Positions 63,039 through 64,000 of a DNA stretch of 64,000 bases are shown in pieces. The DNA comes from Labrenzia sp. VG12 (GTDB lineage Bacteria; Pseudomonadota; Alphaproteobacteria; Rhizobiales; Stappiaceae). The notes beneath the pieces are model-generated. The model saw nothing but the letters and a program-made list of their open reading frames with translations, was not told the DNA's origin and made no database searches. Where the stretch lies: positions 5,486,001 through 5,550,000 of the forward strand of contig NZ_CP022529.1 of assembly GCF_002237595.1 (NCBI RefSeq), given 5' to 3'. Within the stretch, counting starts at the first letter, position 1. Every line of letters begins with the position of its first letter. Both the position numbers and the translations under genes were made by a program.

Positions 63039-64000
63039 CTTCTGGTGGAAGACCGTGTTTTCACTTCCGGCATTGTTGCTTTCCCCGGTCGGCTGGATCT
63101 ATGGCCTTGTCGCCGGCCGCCGCATTCTGAAGCGGCCCGCCTACAAAAGCCGCCTGCCGGTGATCTGCATCGGCAATTTTGTGGTCGGCGGCACCGGCAA
63201 GACACCCTTTGCGATCGAACTGGCCTATCGTCTTCAGGAAGACGGCCACAATCCGGGATTTCTGTTGCGCGGGTATGGCGGCAGTGCGAAAGGCCCTTTG
63301 TTGGTCGACGCGGAGCGGCACAATGCCGACGAGGTTGGCGACGAAGCCCTGCTGCTTGCCCGATACGGTCCGACCGTGATTGCCGCAGACCGCCCGTCCG
63401 GCGCGAAGCTGGCGGAACAGCAGCCGATTGACGTGCTCATCATGGATGACGGGTTTCAGAACCCCGCACTGGCAAAGGACCTCAGCCTGGTGCTGGTCGA
63501 TTGTTCGACCGGGTTCGGCAATGGCAGGTGTCTGCCTGCCGGCCCGATGCGCGCACCGGCCGATAAACAGATGCTGAAGGCCGACTGTCTGATCCTGGTT
63601 GGCGAAGGGGAAGCGGCGGAAGATGCCGTGCACCTGGCAGGGCGCAAGGGCCTGCCGATCCTGCATGCGCATCTGAGGCCCCAGGCAAATGAAAACCTGG
63701 TGGCGCGCAGGCTGTTTGCCTTTGCAGGGATTGGCCGGCCGCAGAAGTTTTTCGAGACGCTCAAGGGGCTTGGACTTGAAGTCCGGAAAACCCGCACCTT
63801 TCCGGACCACCACGGCTATAGCCTGGCGGACGTCAAGGCGCTCTTGACCGAAGCAGAAGAAGCAGGGCTGACCCTGGTGACCACGTCCAAGGACATGGCC
63901 CGGCTGGAAACGTCAGACGGTGAGCTGTTTCACTGGATTGCCTCCAGCACCGAAGTGCTGGACGTGCGCATGGAGATCGACAACGAGGACCGTCTCGCAG
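63022..64000 (+). CDS. lpxK: Tetraacyldisaccharide 4'-kinase LpxK (3' end outside window)
   Basis: The protein begins VKTAPDFWWKTVFSLPALLL with a membrane anchor, followed by the P-loop in ICIGNFVVGGTGKTPFA and LIMDDGFQNPALAKDLSLVL. LpxK phosphorylates the 4' position of the lipid A disaccharide. The GTG at 63022 overlaps the restored end of waaA by 17 bases. The gene runs past base 64000, so the end is missing. Confidence 0.95.
   Translation, partial: MKTAPDFWWKTVFSLPALLLSPVGWIYGLVAGRRILKRPAYKSRLPVICIGNFVVGGTGKTPFAIELAYRLQEDGHNPGFLLRGYGGSAKGPLLVDAERHNADEVGDEALLLARYGPTVIAADRPSGAKLAEQQPIDVLIMDDGFQNPALAKDLSLVLVDCSTGFGNGRCLPAGPMRAPADKQMLKADCLILVGEGEAAEDAVHLAGRKGLPILHAHLRPQANENLVARRLFAFAGIGRPQKFFETLKGLGLEVRKTRTFPDHHGYSLADVKALLTEAEEAGLTLVTTSKDMARLETSDGELFHWIASSTEVLDVRMEIDNEDRLA

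Noticed and set aside
1..64000. Prophage, insertion sequence, CRISPR array, toxin-antitoxin pair or tRNA
   Set aside because: No integrase, transposase, direct-repeat array or cloverleaf was seen; the window is core chromosome.

Overview
The window is a chromosomal stretch of an alphaproteobacterium, most likely a marine member of the Hyphomicrobiales such as Stappiaceae (Roseibium/Labrenzia-like). The taxonomic call is inferred from gene content: a perfect CIRCE element before groES, an alphaproteobacterial porin, a CheY-CheZ pair, DUF4170 and DUF6101 proteins, CtrA-type motifs, and the pmbA-phosphatase-DUF4170-DUF374-waaA-lpxK gene order. Coding density is high and the base composition GC-rich. 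I saw no phage, insertion sequence, CRISPR array, rRNA or tRNA.

Layout. 1-9.7 kb: a cut glutathione transferase, an FGE-fold secreted protein, an HTTM-DCC membrane protein, a DUF255 protein with a DsbD-like tail, an AraC/NmrA/DUF1772 set, and a TetR gene divergent from a DUF3995 gene across two matching operators. 9.9-14.6 kb: a small membrane protein with a secreted hydrolase, groES-groEL under CIRCE, and an unknown secreted protein. 14.7-22 kb: an orphan sigma-54 activator, a DNA-binding-like membrane protein, a TipF-like degenerate EAL protein behind a CtrA-type motif, and an inactive/active M16 peptidase pair. 22-32.3 kb: a lipoprotein, lspA, ileS, a GT87-like protein, an EamA transporter with ribF, a membrane protein with a C-terminal HTH-like segment, and a MaoC protein. 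32.5-39.3 kb: cheY, cheZ, a REP-like inverted pair, and an RND efflux operon divergent from its TetR gene over two operators. 39.3-47.3 kb: a HAD phosphatase, mutL, a hydrolase, a porin, tadA, an S4 pseudouridine synthase and rsmD. 47.3-58.1 kb: an MBL-fold protein, an AT-rich regulatory island before a small orphan gene, a patatin, a GGDEF-EAL protein, a fluoroacetate dehalogenase-like enzyme, purD, a secreted orphan, ubiA and a DUF6101 protein. 58.6-64 kb: the pmbA to lpxK cluster, in which pmbA and waaA each appear to have lost one G in a G run.

How the genes fit together: most are housekeeping genes (translation, tRNA and rRNA modification, mismatch repair, ubiquinone, purine, flavin and lipid A synthesis) mixed with sensory and motility genes (cheY, cheZ, TipF-like protein, GGDEF-EAL) and three regulator-target sets (AraC/NmrA, TetR/DUF3995, TetR/RND). 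Nothing looks like a complete new multi-gene system. The best leads are the two paired-operator TetR loci, the membrane protein with an HTH-like tail, the DUF255-DsbD fusion, the fluoroacetate dehalogenase candidate, the CtrA-type sites, and the twin single-base frameshifts.
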